A stretch of DNA of 64,000 nt from Planococcus sp. ISL-109 (GCF_018613655.1 NZ_JAGGPW010000006.1:105109-169108); one strand, 5' to 3'. Shown: positions 38,787-48,351, counted from the first letter of the stretch. Notes: generated by a model from the sequence alone, not told the origin. Made by a program: numbers and translations.

Positions 38787-38800
38787 ATTTGTATAACAAA
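38779..38800 (+). promoter_or_regulatory. Candidate CarH/LitR operator at its own gene
   Basis: Two direct repeats TGTATAATATT and TGTATAACAAA, exactly 11 bp apart (38779 and 38790), overlapping the -10. The same word and spacing occur before the RND pump and the crt operon. Confidence 0.65.
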
Positions 38801-38824
38801 AAACTACGAAATGAAGGTCATGCT

Positions 38825-39727
38825 ATGTATAACATCAAAGCTGCTGCCAAAATACTGGATATGCCAAAAGTGACCATCCGTTCCTGGGAGACGCGCTACA
38901 ACGCCATTACACCAGCGCGCACAGACTCGGGCCATCGTTTGTATTCCGACCAAAATTTGGAAGATTTGAAATGGCTGAAAATCCAAGTTCAGGAAAACGG
39001 CATAAAAATCAGTGAAGCCGTCAAACAATTGCACATTTCAAGGAAACAATTCTATCATCCGGAAGTGTCCAATTCTGAGGACCCACCAGTCCAGTATGCT
39101 AAGCAAATTGAAGAACTTTACCAGGCAGCTGTAGAGATTGACATTGACCGTTTCAATTACTTGCTCGATCTGAAATTTTCGCTATTCCATCATCAGACGG
39201 TTTTCTTTTCCATCATCGCGCCACTGATGGTACGTATCGGTGCCGAATGGGAAAATGGACAGATCAGCGTAGCGCATGAACATATGATTACCAATATCAT
39301 CCAGCAGCGCTTTACTCAGTTTTTCCGCATCTTTCCGGTTGCGCCCCATTTGCCGAAAGTGCTGGCGCTCAGCCCAAGTGGTGAGCATCATCAGCTCGGG
39401 CTTTTGCTGTTCTCGCTCTTCCTTCGCGAAAATGGCTTCCACGTGCTCTATACAGGATCCGATACACCGCTTGAAGGGCTTGCCGAATTGGCCGCGAAGC
39501 AGGATTTCAAGCTTATCTGCTTGTCGGTCACAACGCCGAAAACCCGGCCGGTTGCAGAACAATACATCAAAGAACTTTCAGAAGCGATTCCAGGCCTCCA
39601 CTTTTTGCTCGGTGGCCAAGGCATTGATTGTGATGATGAAAATGTTAACCGCTATTGCATCGGTTACACGATCGAATCCTGGCAGGAATGGCTGGAAGAA
39701 TTCAAAGCCGACCTCCCTTCTAAATAA
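38825..39727 (+). CDS. MerR-type B12-binding photoreceptor regulator (CarH/LitR family)
   Basis: A 300-residue regulator from the ATG at 38825 (AAGG eight bases upstream; an in-frame ATG at 38789 lies beyond the promoter region). Residues 1-70 are a MerR helix-turn-helix (MYNIKAAAKILDMPKVTIRS). Residues 90-165 are the helical cap with the adenosylcobalamin light-sensing motif W142-x9-E152-H153. Residues 176-295 are a Rossmann B12-binding domain with E187-x-H189-x-x-G192; H189 is the probable lower ligand. By family it is a tetrameric dark repressor that is split by light. It likely controls the carotenoid genes and itself. Confidence 0.9.
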   Translation: MYNIKAAAKILDMPKVTIRSWETRYNAITPARTDSGHRLYSDQNLEDLKWLKIQVQENGIKISEAVKQLHISRKQFYHPEVSNSEDPPVQYAKQIEELYQAAVEIDIDRFNYLLDLKFSLFHHQTVFFSIIAPLMVRIGAEWENGQISVAHEHMITNIIQQRFTQFFRIFPVAPHLPKVLALSPSGEHHQLGLLLFSLFLRENGFHVLYTGSDTPLEGLAELAAKQDFKLICLSVTTPKTRPVAEQYIKELSEAIPGLHFLLGGQGIDCDDENVNRYCIGYTIESWQEWLEEFKADLPSK

Positions 39728-39733
39728 AGCCAT

Positions 39734-39783
39734 AAAAAAGTGCCGTGCGTGAATGTATTTCCATTCGCGCACGGCACTTTTTT
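39734..39783. terminator. Bidirectional terminator after carH-like gene
   Basis: AAAAAAGTGCCGTGCGTGAAT pairs with ATTCGCGCACGGCACTTTTTT; it lies between convergent genes. Confidence 0.88.
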
Positions 39784-39967
39784 ATTCGTTATCGATTTCC
39801 TGATACTGTTTCATATATGGACCGCTGTCCGCCACTTCCGAATGATAAAGCGCCTTTAAAGCAAAACTTTTTTCGAGCTCCATTTCCTTCATCAAGACTT
39901 TCAGCCGCGTTTTCAGCTCCGGTTCCTGATTGACCAATTTTTCCATATTCGATTTAAAATAACGCAT
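39782..39967 (-). CDS. Small charged protein, unknown function
   Basis: A 61-residue helical protein starting MRYFKSNMEKLVNQEPEL, rich in Glu, Lys and Met. It is supported by a strong SD (AAGGAG, nine bases) and by ending exactly at a terminator. No family recognised; conserved small proteins of this look occur in Bacillales. Confidence 0.6.
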   Translation of the reverse strand: MRYFKSNMEKLVNQEPELKTRLKVLMKEMELEKSFALKALYHSEVADSGPYMKQYQEIDNE

Positions 39968-40164
39968 CGTAATCCGCTCCTTTTAATTTAATTGTAACAC
40001 GGCCGAGTTCAAAAAGAGTCTGTCTAATAAGTTCATAGGATGCTTCAGAAGAAGAGGGTTATTTTATTTACCTCTTTATTCTTTTACGTAGGACATTTTA
40101 AAGTTAGCTAACTCCGATTGAAAGCTCGAGTAGATATTACATTTAACAAGTGTCTTGTTTTAAG

Positions 40165-40245
40165 ACTTTTATTAATAAAGAGATGGAACGGAAGGGGCCG
40201 ACGCCTGGGGGACCGCGCCCCTGAAGTGCAATCTCCAAGTCACAT
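40165..40245 (+). repeat. Dispersed composite repeat, copy C (truncated)
   Basis: Short version in the gene-free stretch 39968-40320: AGAGATGGAACGGAAGGGG (40180) and GACGCCTGGGGGACCGCGC (40200) join directly to CCCCTGAAGTGCAATCTC (40217). About 100 bases of the core are missing compared with copies A and D. The word CTTGTTTTAAGAC (near 40150) also occurs near copy A (3054). Confidence 0.7.
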
Positions 40246-40320
40246 TATTTACTCCAGATTATTAGCAGCGTCCTCCGTAATGGACATCATTACGCCTCTA
40301 TTGAACATTGAACAGAGAAA

Positions 40321-40364
40321 CTGCCCCGACAAGCCAATTTAATGACTTGTCGGGGCAGTTTTTT
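40321..40364. terminator. Terminator at end of purine permease gene
   Basis: CTGCCCCGACAAG / CTTGTCGGGGCAG 13-bp perfect stem with T6 on the plus side; overlaps the permease stop. Confidence 0.8.
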
Positions 40365-41661
40365 AGCCAACCACATGAAACACATAATTGACGAAAAACA
40401 AACAAGCAATTACATAAAGTACCGGAGAAACTTCCCGCCATTTGCCGATCGCCACTTTCAGCACCGGATAAAGGATAAACCCGATTGCAATGCCGTCTGC
40501 AATGCTATACGTAAACGGAATAAGCGCGACAATCAACAGTGCCGGGAACGTCTCGCTCATGTCCTTCATGTCGAGGTTCTTGATGTTTTGCAGCATCAAC
40601 CCGCCGATGATGATCAGAATCGGCGCAATGGCGCTGTCCGGAATGATTTTGATGAGCGGAATGAAAAACGCCGCACCCAAAAACAAAAACCCGGTCGTAA
40701 GCGCCGTCAAGCCAGTGCGACCGCCCGCTGCCATCGCAGCTGCGCTTTCGACACTGGCAACGGTTGGGCTTGTGCCAAGAAAACCTGATGTCATCGTCGA
40801 CACCGACGTCGCCTGGAATGCACGCGAATATTTTTCCGGACGGCCGATGAAATTCACCTGGCCGTGGACGAGGCCGATGTTTTCAAACACCAGTACCATC
40901 GTCAAGGAAAATACCGCAACCCAGAATGTCGTCGACAAAAAGCTGCCGAACGACATCGAGCCGAACACCGCGAACACTTCCTGTGGATTTACGCCAGGTT
41001 CACTCAACTTGTCAAGATCGATCATGCCGAAGAAATACGCAATGACCGTGCCGAGGACGATGGTGATCAAAAAGTTCCCCGGCACGTTGCGGATGAATAA
41101 CACAATCGCCAGCAAAAACGTCAGCACCGTCGCCAGTACGAGCGGATCCGCAAGCGAACCAAGCGCCAAAATCGCGCCGTCGCCCGGACCGACAAGACCG
41201 CCTTTCTCAAGCCCAAGAAGCATGAGGAACAAACCGAGCCCGACCGTAATCGCTTCTTTCAGCGAATGCGGCACTGCCTCACTGAGCATTTTCGAGAAAC
41301 GCGTAAACGCCACGAACGCAAAAATGACACCGGAGACGAACACCACGGCGAGCGCTTCCTGCCAGCTAAGACCCATCGACTGGACGAGCGTATAGGAAAA
41401 CAACGCGTTGATACCCATGCCCGGGATGAGCAGGATAGGCGCATTGCCCCAAAAGCCCATCAACAGCGCACCGACGACAGAAGCGGCGATGGTGCCGATG
41501 ATCGCATACTCGATCGGCATGCCGGACTCCGATAAAATAAGCGAGTTGACGGCGATGATGTAGACAACGGTGAAAAATCCGATCAAGCCAGCTGTCAATT
41601 CCCGCTTGATGGTCGTCCCGTTTTCGTTAAGACCGAAAAACCGGTCTATCCAATTTGCCAT
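40363..41661 (-). CDS. NCS2-family purine permease (PbuG/AzgA type)
   Basis: A 432-residue, 12-14-TM nucleobase transporter of the AzgA-like branch, typical of hypoxanthine/guanine or adenine uptake. N-terminal GTTIKRELTAGLIGFFTVVYI, GMGINALFSY and GTSPTVASVESAAAMAAGGRTGLTAL are family blocks. Good SD AGAAGG and a strong promoter. No purine riboswitch aptamer is seen in the leader. Next to a nucleoside transporter gene, so both probably serve purine salvage. Confidence 0.9.
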   Translation of the reverse strand: MANWIDRFFGLNENGTTIKRELTAGLIGFFTVVYIIAVNSLILSESGMPIEYAIIGTIAASVVGALLMGFWGNAPILLIPGMGINALFSYTLVQSMGLSWQEALAVVFVSGVIFAFVAFTRFSKMLSEAVPHSLKEAITVGLGLFLMLLGLEKGGLVGPGDGAILALGSLADPLVLATVLTFLLAIVLFIRNVPGNFLITIVLGTVIAYFFGMIDLDKLSEPGVNPQEVFAVFGSMSFGSFLSTTFWVAVFSLTMVLVFENIGLVHGQVNFIGRPEKYSRAFQATSVSTMTSGFLGTSPTVASVESAAAMAAGGRTGLTALTTGFLFLGAAFFIPLIKIIPDSAIAPILIIIGGLMLQNIKNLDMKDMSETFPALLIVALIPFTYSIADGIAIGFILYPVLKVAIGKWREVSPVLYVIACLFFVNYVFHVVG

Positions 41662-41705
41662 AAGACATACCTTCTATGAAATTAGCCCTCTCCCTACCCG
41701 CTCTG

Positions 41706-41720
41706 CCTGAATCATTCAGG
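41706..41720. promoter_or_regulatory. Inverted repeat in permease leader
   Basis: CCTGAATCATTCAGG, a perfect 7-1-7 dyad between the promoter and the start codon; a possible operator or small RNA hairpin. Confidence 0.35.
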
Positions 41721-41734
41721 TAAGCCAAGATAGA

Positions 41735-41763
41735 ATTGTAATCTTTAAGAAAGGGGCTGTCAA
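41735..41763 (-). promoter_or_regulatory. Sigma-A promoter of purine permease gene
   Basis: Minus strand TTGACA, 17-base spacer, TACAAT, 74 bases before the start. Confidence 0.75.
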
Positions 41764-41959
41764 GGCTTTTACCTTGAAAGGAAACCGTGCTTCCATCCGG
41801 TGATTTCTTACCATTCCTCACCTTGCCGATTGCGCCGTCCAACTGCCGAAAAAAAATGTCTCTCCCAGAATACCGCCGCGACGGGGAAAAAAATGGGAAA
41901 GACGATTTCCGGCAATGCATGACTGCCTCTACAAAAGCCTGCGAAAATGGAAAGATGGT

Positions 41960-43171
41960 TTAGACGAACATGCCGGCAATCGACGCGCTCAACAGTGACG
42001 CGAGCATACCCGCCGCGATGGCACGCATGCCGAGACGAGCGATATCCGGGCGGCGGCTTGGCGCCATAGACCCCAGACCACCGAGCAAGATCGCCAAAGA
42101 ACTGAAGTTTGCGAATCCGCAAAGCGCGAAGCTGACGATGATGACTGTTTTCGGAGACAAGTTTGCGATTTCCGGAGCAAATGCCGTATAGGCGACAAAT
42201 TCGTTCAATACGAGTTTTTGGCCGATAAAGCTGCCGGCTTGTACCGCTTCTGCCCATGGCACACCGATCGCAAAGGCCAGCGGCGCAAAGATATAGCCAA
42301 GTATGCCTTGAATGGTGATGCCTTCCACGCCAAACTGGCCAGCGATGCCGCCAAGGACGCCGTTTGCAAGTGCAATCAGCGCGATGAACGCGAGAAGCAT
42401 CGCCCCGACATTCAATGCCAGTTGCAAGCCGTCCGAAGCTCCGCGTGCAGCGGCGTCGACGACGTTGACCGAGCGATTGTCTTTTTCCATGACAAACTCT
42501 TTTTCTTCTACTTCTTCCTGTTCCGGAATCATGATTTTCGCCATGATCAACCCGGCAGGAGCTGCCATGAAGCTCGCAGCAAGCAAGTATTCAAGCGGGA
42601 CACCGAGCAGTGCATAACCGGCGAGCGTAGAACCTGCAACCGATGCAAGCCCCCCGGTCATGACCGCGAACAACTCGGACTTGGTCATGTTCGGCAGGAA
42701 CGGACGGACGACTAGCGGCGCTTCCGTCTGGCCGACAAAAATGTTGGCAGAGGCAGAGATCGACTCCGCTTTACTCGTGCCGAGCAATTTCGAAAGCGCT
42801 CCGCCGAGCAAACGGATGACCCACTGCATGATGCCGAGATAATAAAGCACAGAAATTAACGAGGAGAAGAAAATAATGATCGTCAGAACTTGGAACGCAA
42901 AGACGAAACCAAAGCCTTCCACATCAGCCGCCGGACCGAAGACGAACGCAACCCCTTCTCCTGCATAGTCGATGACGTTCTGGACGCGTTGTGACAAGCC
43001 GAGCAACGCTCTTCTGCCAAGCTCCCATTCCAAAACCATAAACGCAAACGTTACCTGAATGGCCAAGCCGCCGAAAATTGTCCGCGGCTTGATGGATCTT
43101 TTCCCATCAGACAATAAGAAAGCGATGCCAAGAACGACGATGATACCGAAAATGCCCCACAATAAATTCAC
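41960..43171 (-). CDS. nupC: NupC-type concentrative nucleoside transporter
   Basis: A 403-residue cation-coupled nucleoside importer (CNT family). The [13 protein letters not shown] helix-hairpin and [16 protein letters not shown] are the substrate/ion site motifs, and the C-terminal [14 protein letters not shown] is also typical. The start is GTG with AGGTG six bases upstream. A TGTCTG-N4-CAGACA dyad about 60 bases upstream may bind a GntR- or LacI-type regulator. Specificity is not readable. Confidence 0.92.
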   Translation of the reverse strand: MNLLWGIFGIIVVLGIAFLLSDGKRSIKPRTIFGGLAIQVTFAFMVLEWELGRRALLGLSQRVQNVIDYAGEGVAFVFGPAADVEGFGFVFAFQVLTIIIFFSSLISVLYYLGIMQWVIRLLGGALSKLLGTSKAESISASANIFVGQTEAPLVVRPFLPNMTKSELFAVMTGGLASVAGSTLAGYALLGVPLEYLLAASFMAAPAGLIMAKIMIPEQEEVEEKEFVMEKDNRSVNVVDAAARGASDGLQLALNVGAMLLAFIALIALANGVLGGIAGQFGVEGITIQGILGYIFAPLAFAIGVPWAEAVQAGSFIGQKLVLNEFVAYTAFAPEIANLSPKTVIIVSFALCGFANFSSLAILLGGLGSMAPSRRPDIARLGMRAIAAGMLASLLSASIAGMFV

Positions 43172-43202
43172 AACTTCACCTCATTAAAAGTAATTTTATC
43201 AG

Positions 43203-43218
43203 AAAATTGAACAATTTT
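43203..43218. promoter_or_regulatory. AT-rich inverted repeat in nupC leader
   Basis: AAAATTG-AA-CAATTTT, perfect 7-2-7, between the 43230 dyad and the nupC start. Confidence 0.3.
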
Positions 43219-43229
43219 TTGTTATTCAT

Positions 43230-43245
43230 TGTCTGTCGTCAGACA
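43230..43245. promoter_or_regulatory. Candidate GntR/LacI-type operator upstream of nupC
   Basis: TGTCTG-TCGT-CAGACA, perfect 6-4-6 dyad, about 60 bases before the nupC start. Confidence 0.45.
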
Positions 43246-43304
43246 TCTTACCAAATCTCAATAAAGAAGTAAATGCACATCTTGTGACAGCTTTTCTTCA
43301 TATA

Positions 43305-44712
43305 TTAAGTCCCCTCTTTTTCCTGCTTTTTTGGATTTTTCATGAAAAATGCAAGCACGATGCCGATTGCGCTCAACGCACCGGTCACCATGAATGAAAT
43401 ATTGACACCACGGATCAAACCTTCCACCCCGTAGCGGTCATGATCGAGCGCTGCACCGGTCATGATCGTCACGAGAAGTGCAGTGCCGATTGATCCTGCC
43501 ACTTGGCGCATCGTGTTGCTCATTGCCGTACCATGCGGAATCAGGTGGTCCGGCAATTGATTGAGCCCCGCTGTCGTCACCGGCATCATCACGAGTGCCA
43601 CACCGAACATGCGGATCGCATGCATGACGGTCAAATAGACGAACGGCGTGTCAGCAGACAGCATCGTAAACTGGAAAGTCGACGCCGTGACGATCGACAG
43701 CCCCGCAACGGCCAGCCATTTCCCGCCGGCCGCATCGAAAATCTTGCCTGCGATCGGGTTCATCAAGCCCATGATGATGGCTCCAGGCAACAGCATAAGT
43801 CCTGATTCCAAAGCGGTGAAGCCGTGCATATCCTGCATATAGATCGGCAAAATCGTCGCACTGCCGATCATGGTGACGAACACGATGACACTCAAGACAG
43901 TCGACAGCGTAAAGAGCCCGTATGTAAAGACGCGGAATTCCAAAATCGGCTGTTTAAGCTTCCCTTGGCGCCGGATGAAAAACCACAAAGCAAAGGCTCC
44001 GACCGAAATCGAAGCGATGACCGCCGTGCTGCCCCAGCCGAACGTACCAGCACTTGAAAAGCCGTACAGCAATCCGCCGAACCCCAGCGTCGATAACATG
44101 ATCGACAACATATCGATTTTCGGGAAAGTCCGCTCGGTAACGTTGCGCAAAAAGAAATACGCCAACAGCAAATCAAGCAGTGCAATCGGGATGACGACGT
44201 AGAACAGCGCACGCCACGGGTAATGCCCCAGAAGCCAGCCGGACAAAGTAGGGCCGATTGCCGGTGCAAACGAAATTACAAGTCCGAACATGCCCATCGC
44301 CTGCCCGCGTTTTTCCACCGGGAAAATGACGAACAGAATGGTCTGTGCGAGTGGCATCATGATGCCCGCTCCCGATGCCTGGACGATGCGCCCGATCATC
44401 AGGACCGAAAATCCCGGCGCCAGCGCACAAATGATCGTGCCCGCCGCAAACAAGCCCATCGCCACAAAAAAACAAATGGCGAGTCGTGTATTTATTGATC
44501 AAAAAAGCAGTGATCGGAATCATGACGCCATTGACGAGCATAAACACAGTCGTCAACCATTGCGCCGTATTTGCGGTAATATCCAAGTCTTCCATAATAT
44601 GAGGCAAAGCGGTTGCCAGCAGCGTCTGGTTGAGAATCGCCACAAACACACCCGCCATCAATACCGCGAGCAGCGGCTTCTTATAACGCTCCTCAAGTTC
44701 CAATGTACCCAA
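43305..44712 (-). pseudogene. DHA2 (EmrB-type) multidrug MFS exporter, frameshifted at a T7 run
   Basis: One transporter gene split into two frames. The first (TTG 44712, SD AGGAGG) encodes MGTLELEERYKKPLLAVLMA and TM1-2 and goes out of frame after KYTTRHLFF. The second carries AMGLFAAGTIICALAPGFSV and the remaining TMs to the stop at 43305. The break is at 44467-44473, a T7 homopolymer on the coding strand; removing one T restores a continuous protein of about 468 residues. Motif-like RIVQASGAGIMMPLAQ and GLVISFAPAIGPTLSGWLLG are intact, so apart from this slip the gene looks functional. Real mutation, phase switch or sequencing error cannot be told apart. Confidence 0.85.
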
Positions 44713-44795
44713 CCGCCTCGCCTCCTCTCTTGCATTTGCCCTTTCTATCCTGATTACCCCAACCGACCTGCTTTAGTCCAGCCGTGAAAAAACAC

Positions 44796-44832
44796 AAAAA
44801 GCCGCAAAGTCTTTGGACTTTGCGGCTTTTTC
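44796..44832. terminator. Terminator of RND pump gene
   Basis: GCCGCAAAGTC / GACTTTGCGGC stem flanked by A and T tracts; T5 on the minus strand. Confidence 0.88.
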
Positions 44833-47800
44833 TTAGGCAGTCTGTTTTTTGTCCTTGCGCACGATGCGGTGGAACAAAAGATAGAGCGCTGGAATCATGA
44901 CGAGCGTGAAAATTCCGGAGAACGCGAGCCCCGCAATAATCGTCACCGCCAACGGTTCAAACAATGGATCACCGGAGAATGCGACCGGCAAGAGCGCCAC
45001 AATCGACGTCAAGGAAGTGAGCACAATCGGCTTGATGCGCGCATATCCTGATTCGATGATCGCTTCTTCAATATTGAAGTCTCCGCTCAAGCGGCGCGTT
45101 TCGACAAAGTCGATGAGCACAACCGCGTTCCGGACGACAATCCCTGTCAAAGAGACAATCCCCATAACGCCGAGGAAGCTCAGCGGCGTCTGCGTCAGGA
45201 ACAAGCCGAGAATCGCACCCGAGATACCGAGGTAAACGGCAATAAGGACAAGGAACGGCAGACCGAACGACTTGAACTGGAATGCAATGACCAAGTAGAC
45301 GAGCAATAATACGACGAGGAACAAGATGCCGATTTCAGCAAAGAATGCCTCCTGATCGGAATTCTCCCCGCCGGTCGACAATTCATAGCCGGACGGCAAA
45401 TTGGCGCGCTCGTTGTCAACTACCTCAAGCATTTGTGCTTCAAAATCATCCACTTCGCCGAATGCACGAAGCGTGATGGCGCGTTCCCCTGCTTTATGCG
45501 GCACTTGCGCAAGCACAGTCGCTTCTTCAGCCGTCAGCAGTTCATCCATGGCGACGAGTTCGGGCGGGCCTTGTTCGGTCAATGCCGGCACGTTGAAGTC
45601 AGCTAGGTCGATCGGCTCGCCTTGTGTAACACCCGATTGCTTCAAGACCACTTCATAAGGGGTTTGCCCTTCATACAGCGTATAAAGCGGCACGCCTTGC
45701 GTCAACAGCTGCAATTGATTGGTAACTTGCGACAAGGCGATGCCCTGTTCTTCAAGCGTTTCCCGCTCCGGTACGTATTGGATTGCCGGTACGGCCTCAC
45801 CTAAATTATCGGTCACAAGCGTCGCACCATTTGCGAGCATCTGTTCTTCGAGCGTATCGCGCAGCGCGGCGAGTTCATCGATATCTTCGCCTGTTGCCGT
45901 CACTGTCACGGGAGCGCCGACTGGCGGCCCTTGGACGATCGTATCGAGGAAGATTTCGGCATCCGGATAACGCTCGCGCAGTTCCGATTCCCATTTTTCA
46001 ATAAATGCCGAAGCCGATGTTGCGTCCCGGTCGATGCGGAACGCCACTTGGCCGGTATTCGAGCCTGTATTATCCATCGAAGAGGCAAAGAGGTTCGGTA
46101 AGCCGTCACCGGTGAAAATCGCCGTTTCTGTGACATCTTCGTCTTCTGTGGCGACTGTCTCGGTCACGTCACGGATAAAGGCATCCGTTTCTTCGATCGT
46201 AGTCCCTTCCGCAAGACGCACGTTCATCGTCACTTCTTCGCGGTCTGCTTCCGGGAAGAATTCAAACGGCGTGAACAACGCGAGCGACAATAGCCCGGTC
46301 GCGATGACCAGTCCACCGATTCCTGTGAACCACGGGTGTTTCAATACGCCTTTCAGTACTTTTCCGGAATACACTTGCGCGAGCTTCTCGAGCGGCTTGC
46401 CGAGGAATCCCGGCGTATCGGAGATTTTGCGTTTTTTGCGCTTATTGCGCAAATACTGCATCATCGGCACGAGTGTGATCGACAGCACTGTCGATGCCAA
46501 AATGGTGGTGATCAAAATACTCGGCAGCGCTTTGATGAACGCGCCGTTTCCGCCTGACAATAACAATAGCGGCGAGAAGGTCACGACAATCGCGAGACTT
46601 GAGGAGACGATCGACGGGTAGACTTCTTTAACGCCGTTGATGGCACCTGTCAGCGGGTTGTCGCCGAGTTTATAGCGCCGCTGGATATTGTCGTTTACGA
46701 CGATACTGTCATCGACCAAGATCCCGATGGCGATGATCAGGCCGATGACGGAAATCTGGTTCAAATCGACGCCGAGTGATGGAATCGGAATGAGTCCGAT
46801 CAACACCGATGCGAGAACCGTCACCGCAACGGCAAATGCGCCGAATAGCGTCAAGCCGGCAGTCGTCACGATCAATACCGCAAGTACTGCGATCAGGAGA
46901 GAAACATACAGCGTGCCGAAGATTTCATTGACATTTTCCGCTTGCGACACGTAGCGTTCCGCCGTGATCCCTGCCGGCAACTCTTCATTGAATTCTTCAA
47001 TCACTTCGCTGACGCGGTCATCGACAGACGGCACATCTTGTGCTGTCTGCAAGAACACCGTATAGGAAACAGCCGGCTGCCCTTCGAACGTGACGATATC
47101 TACTGCCGGAACATCAGCCGTTTCTACCGTCGCCACATCAGCGAGCGGCACCGCTGCTTGGCCCACTTGAAGTTCGCGCAGTTTCTCGATGCCCTGGGCT
47201 TGCAGCACCGTCAAGATGACTTGCTGCTCGCCGTCATCATGCGTGCCGAGAGACAGCGGCTGATTGGCTTGCTGCAAACTTTCCAGCACTTCAAACGGCT
47301 GCAACTGGTTCTCTGCGAGCGCATCGCCATCGAGTTCAATGAGCACTTGTTGGCCATTGAGCCCTTTTATTTGCGTGCCGGCAACGCCGGACACCGCCTC
47401 CACATCATCCGACAAATCAGCGAGCGGCTCTTCGAGTTCTGCAAGCTCGGCTTCATCGCCGTAGAATAAATAAGAGACGAGCGGGAATGTCAGATCCAGT
47501 TTCTCGACACTGATATCCTGCGCCTGGTCCGGGAAATTCCCGGCCGCGCGCTGTGTTTGCTGCTGGATCGTGTTGATCAAGCCATCCGGCTCCACTCCGT
47601 CTTCAATTTCCAGCGTAATGATGGAAGCGGAATTCGCCGAAATGGAATTTATCGATGTGATGCCATCGACTTTCTGTAATTCCCGTTCGATCGGGTTGGT
47701 GATGGCCGTCTCCACTTCTTCCGGTTCAGCACCAGGCAAAATCGTGGAGACCAGCACGAGCCCTGGAGGCGTTTCAGGAATTTCGCGCTGTGGCAAGGTC

Positions 47801-47880
47801 AGGAAAGTGTAGACGCCGACCAGCATGAGGATCAAAATCAAAAAGATGAATAGTTTGCTGCGTTCGAGTATGTACTGCAT
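44833..47880 (-). CDS. RND-family efflux transporter (SwrC/AcrB-like)
   Basis: A 1015-residue inner-membrane proton-driven exporter with 12 TMs in the 1+5+1+5 RND layout and two large extracytoplasmic loops. Motifs are LPQREIPETPPGLV and PGAEPEEVETAITNPIERELQ in loop 1, GILVDDSIVVNDNIQRR in TM4 (the paired Asp that relays protons) and TGIVVRNAVVLIDFVE in TM10. Resembles Bacillus SwrC/YerP (surfactin and lipid self-resistance). No adaptor or outer-membrane partner, as expected in a Gram-positive. GGAGG SD. TGTATA repeats at 11 bp lie just upstream, linking it to the B12 photoreceptor. Confidence 0.92.
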   Translation of the reverse strand: MQYILERSKLFIFLILILMLVGVYTFLTLPQREIPETPPGLVLVSTILPGAEPEEVETAITNPIERELQKVDGITSINSISANSASIITLEIEDGVEPDGLINTIQQQTQRAAGNFPDQAQDISVEKLDLTFPLVSYLFYGDEAELAELEEPLADLSDDVEAVSGVAGTQIKGLNGQQVLIELDGDALAENQLQPFEVLESLQQANQPLSLGTHDDGEQQVILTVLQAQGIEKLRELQVGQAAVPLADVATVETADVPAVDIVTFEGQPAVSYTVFLQTAQDVPSVDDRVSEVIEEFNEELPAGITAERYVSQAENVNEIFGTLYVSLLIAVLAVLIVTTAGLTLFGAFAVAVTVLASVLIGLIPIPSLGVDLNQISVIGLIIAIGILVDDSIVVNDNIQRRYKLGDNPLTGAINGVKEVYPSIVSSSLAIVVTFSPLLLLSGGNGAFIKALPSILITTILASTVLSITLVPMMQYLRNKRKKRKISDTPGFLGKPLEKLAQVYSGKVLKGVLKHPWFTGIGGLVIATGLLSLALFTPFEFFPEADREEVTMNVRLAEGTTIEETDAFIRDVTETVATEDEDVTETAIFTGDGLPNLFASSMDNTGSNTGQVAFRIDRDATSASAFIEKWESELRERYPDAEIFLDTIVQGPPVGAPVTVTATGEDIDELAALRDTLEEQMLANGATLVTDNLGEAVPAIQYVPERETLEEQGIALSQVTNQLQLLTQGVPLYTLYEGQTPYEVVLKQSGVTQGEPIDLADFNVPALTEQGPPELVAMDELLTAEEATVLAQVPHKAGERAITLRAFGEVDDFEAQMLEVVDNERANLPSGYELSTGGENSDQEAFFAEIGILFLVVLLLVYLVIAFQFKSFGLPFLVLIAVYLGISGAILGLFLTQTPLSFLGVMGIVSLTGIVVRNAVVLIDFVETRRLSGDFNIEEAIIESGYARIKPIVLTSLTSIVALLPVAFSGDPLFEPLAVTIIAGLAFSGIFTLVMIPALYLLFHRIVRKDKKQTA

Positions 47881-47903
47881 AAGGATTAGCTCCCTCCACT
47901 TAA

Positions 47904-47925
47904 TGTATAACTATTGTATAATTTT
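47904..47925 (+). promoter_or_regulatory. Candidate CarH/LitR operator upstream of RND pump
   Basis: Direct repeats TGTATAACTAT and TGTATAATTTT exactly 11 bp apart (47904, 47915), 24-45 bases before the pump's ATG and overlapping a plausible TACAAT -10 on the minus strand. AGTTATACATTAA is shared (13 of 13) with the crt array. Confidence 0.6.
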
Positions 47926-47954
47926 AAGTAAAATAGTACCACTTATAACAACTG

Positions 47955-47985
47955 AAAAAACCGACCAATTTTTTGGCCGGTTTTT
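47955..47985. terminator. Terminator of small membrane protein gene
   Basis: ACCGGCCAA / TTGGTCGGT stem with T6 on the minus strand. Confidence 0.8.
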
Positions 47986-47988
47986 CGT

Positions 47989-48234
47989 TCATCTTCTTGC
48001 AGGTTCCCGCTGTTTCAGGAAGTAAGCCCCTATGAACAGCAATAGCGGCGGCAGGATGGCTAGTTTGAACACCCAGCTGTCGTCTCCCATAAAGATCAGG
48101 CCCATCGGCAAAAGTGATGCCACACCAGCCCAAAACAGCGCTTTCCATGATCTTTTCCAAATCCCGTACAAGGCGAGCACCAATGCTGCGATAACCAGTG
48201 ACCAAAGCAAAATTCCCATCAACAGGAAATCCAT
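47989..48234 (-). CDS. Small membrane protein, unknown function
   Basis: An 81-residue protein with three likely TM segments (FLLMGILLWSLVIAALVLAL, ALFWAGVASLLPMGLIFMG, LAILPPLLLFIGAYFL) and a basic end. ATG 48234 chosen (GGAGG nine bases upstream; a second ATG at 48240 is too close). A terminator follows at once. Family not recognised. Confidence 0.7.
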   Translation of the reverse strand: MDFLLMGILLWSLVIAALVLALYGIWKRSWKALFWAGVASLLPMGLIFMGDDSWVFKLAILPPLLLFIGAYFLKQREPARR

Positions 48235-48351
48235 GTCCATGCGCCTCCATTCAGTTTATATACTCTATATATACCCCTTTTTTATACAAAAATCATCCAC
48301 CAAGAGAGCTTTCCGACATGTTTTTTATAATAACCCCTAATTTTAAAACAC

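Noticed and set aside
41808..42257. 149-codon minus-strand frame across the nupC 3' end
   Set aside because: Out of frame with the well-supported nupC and without signature.
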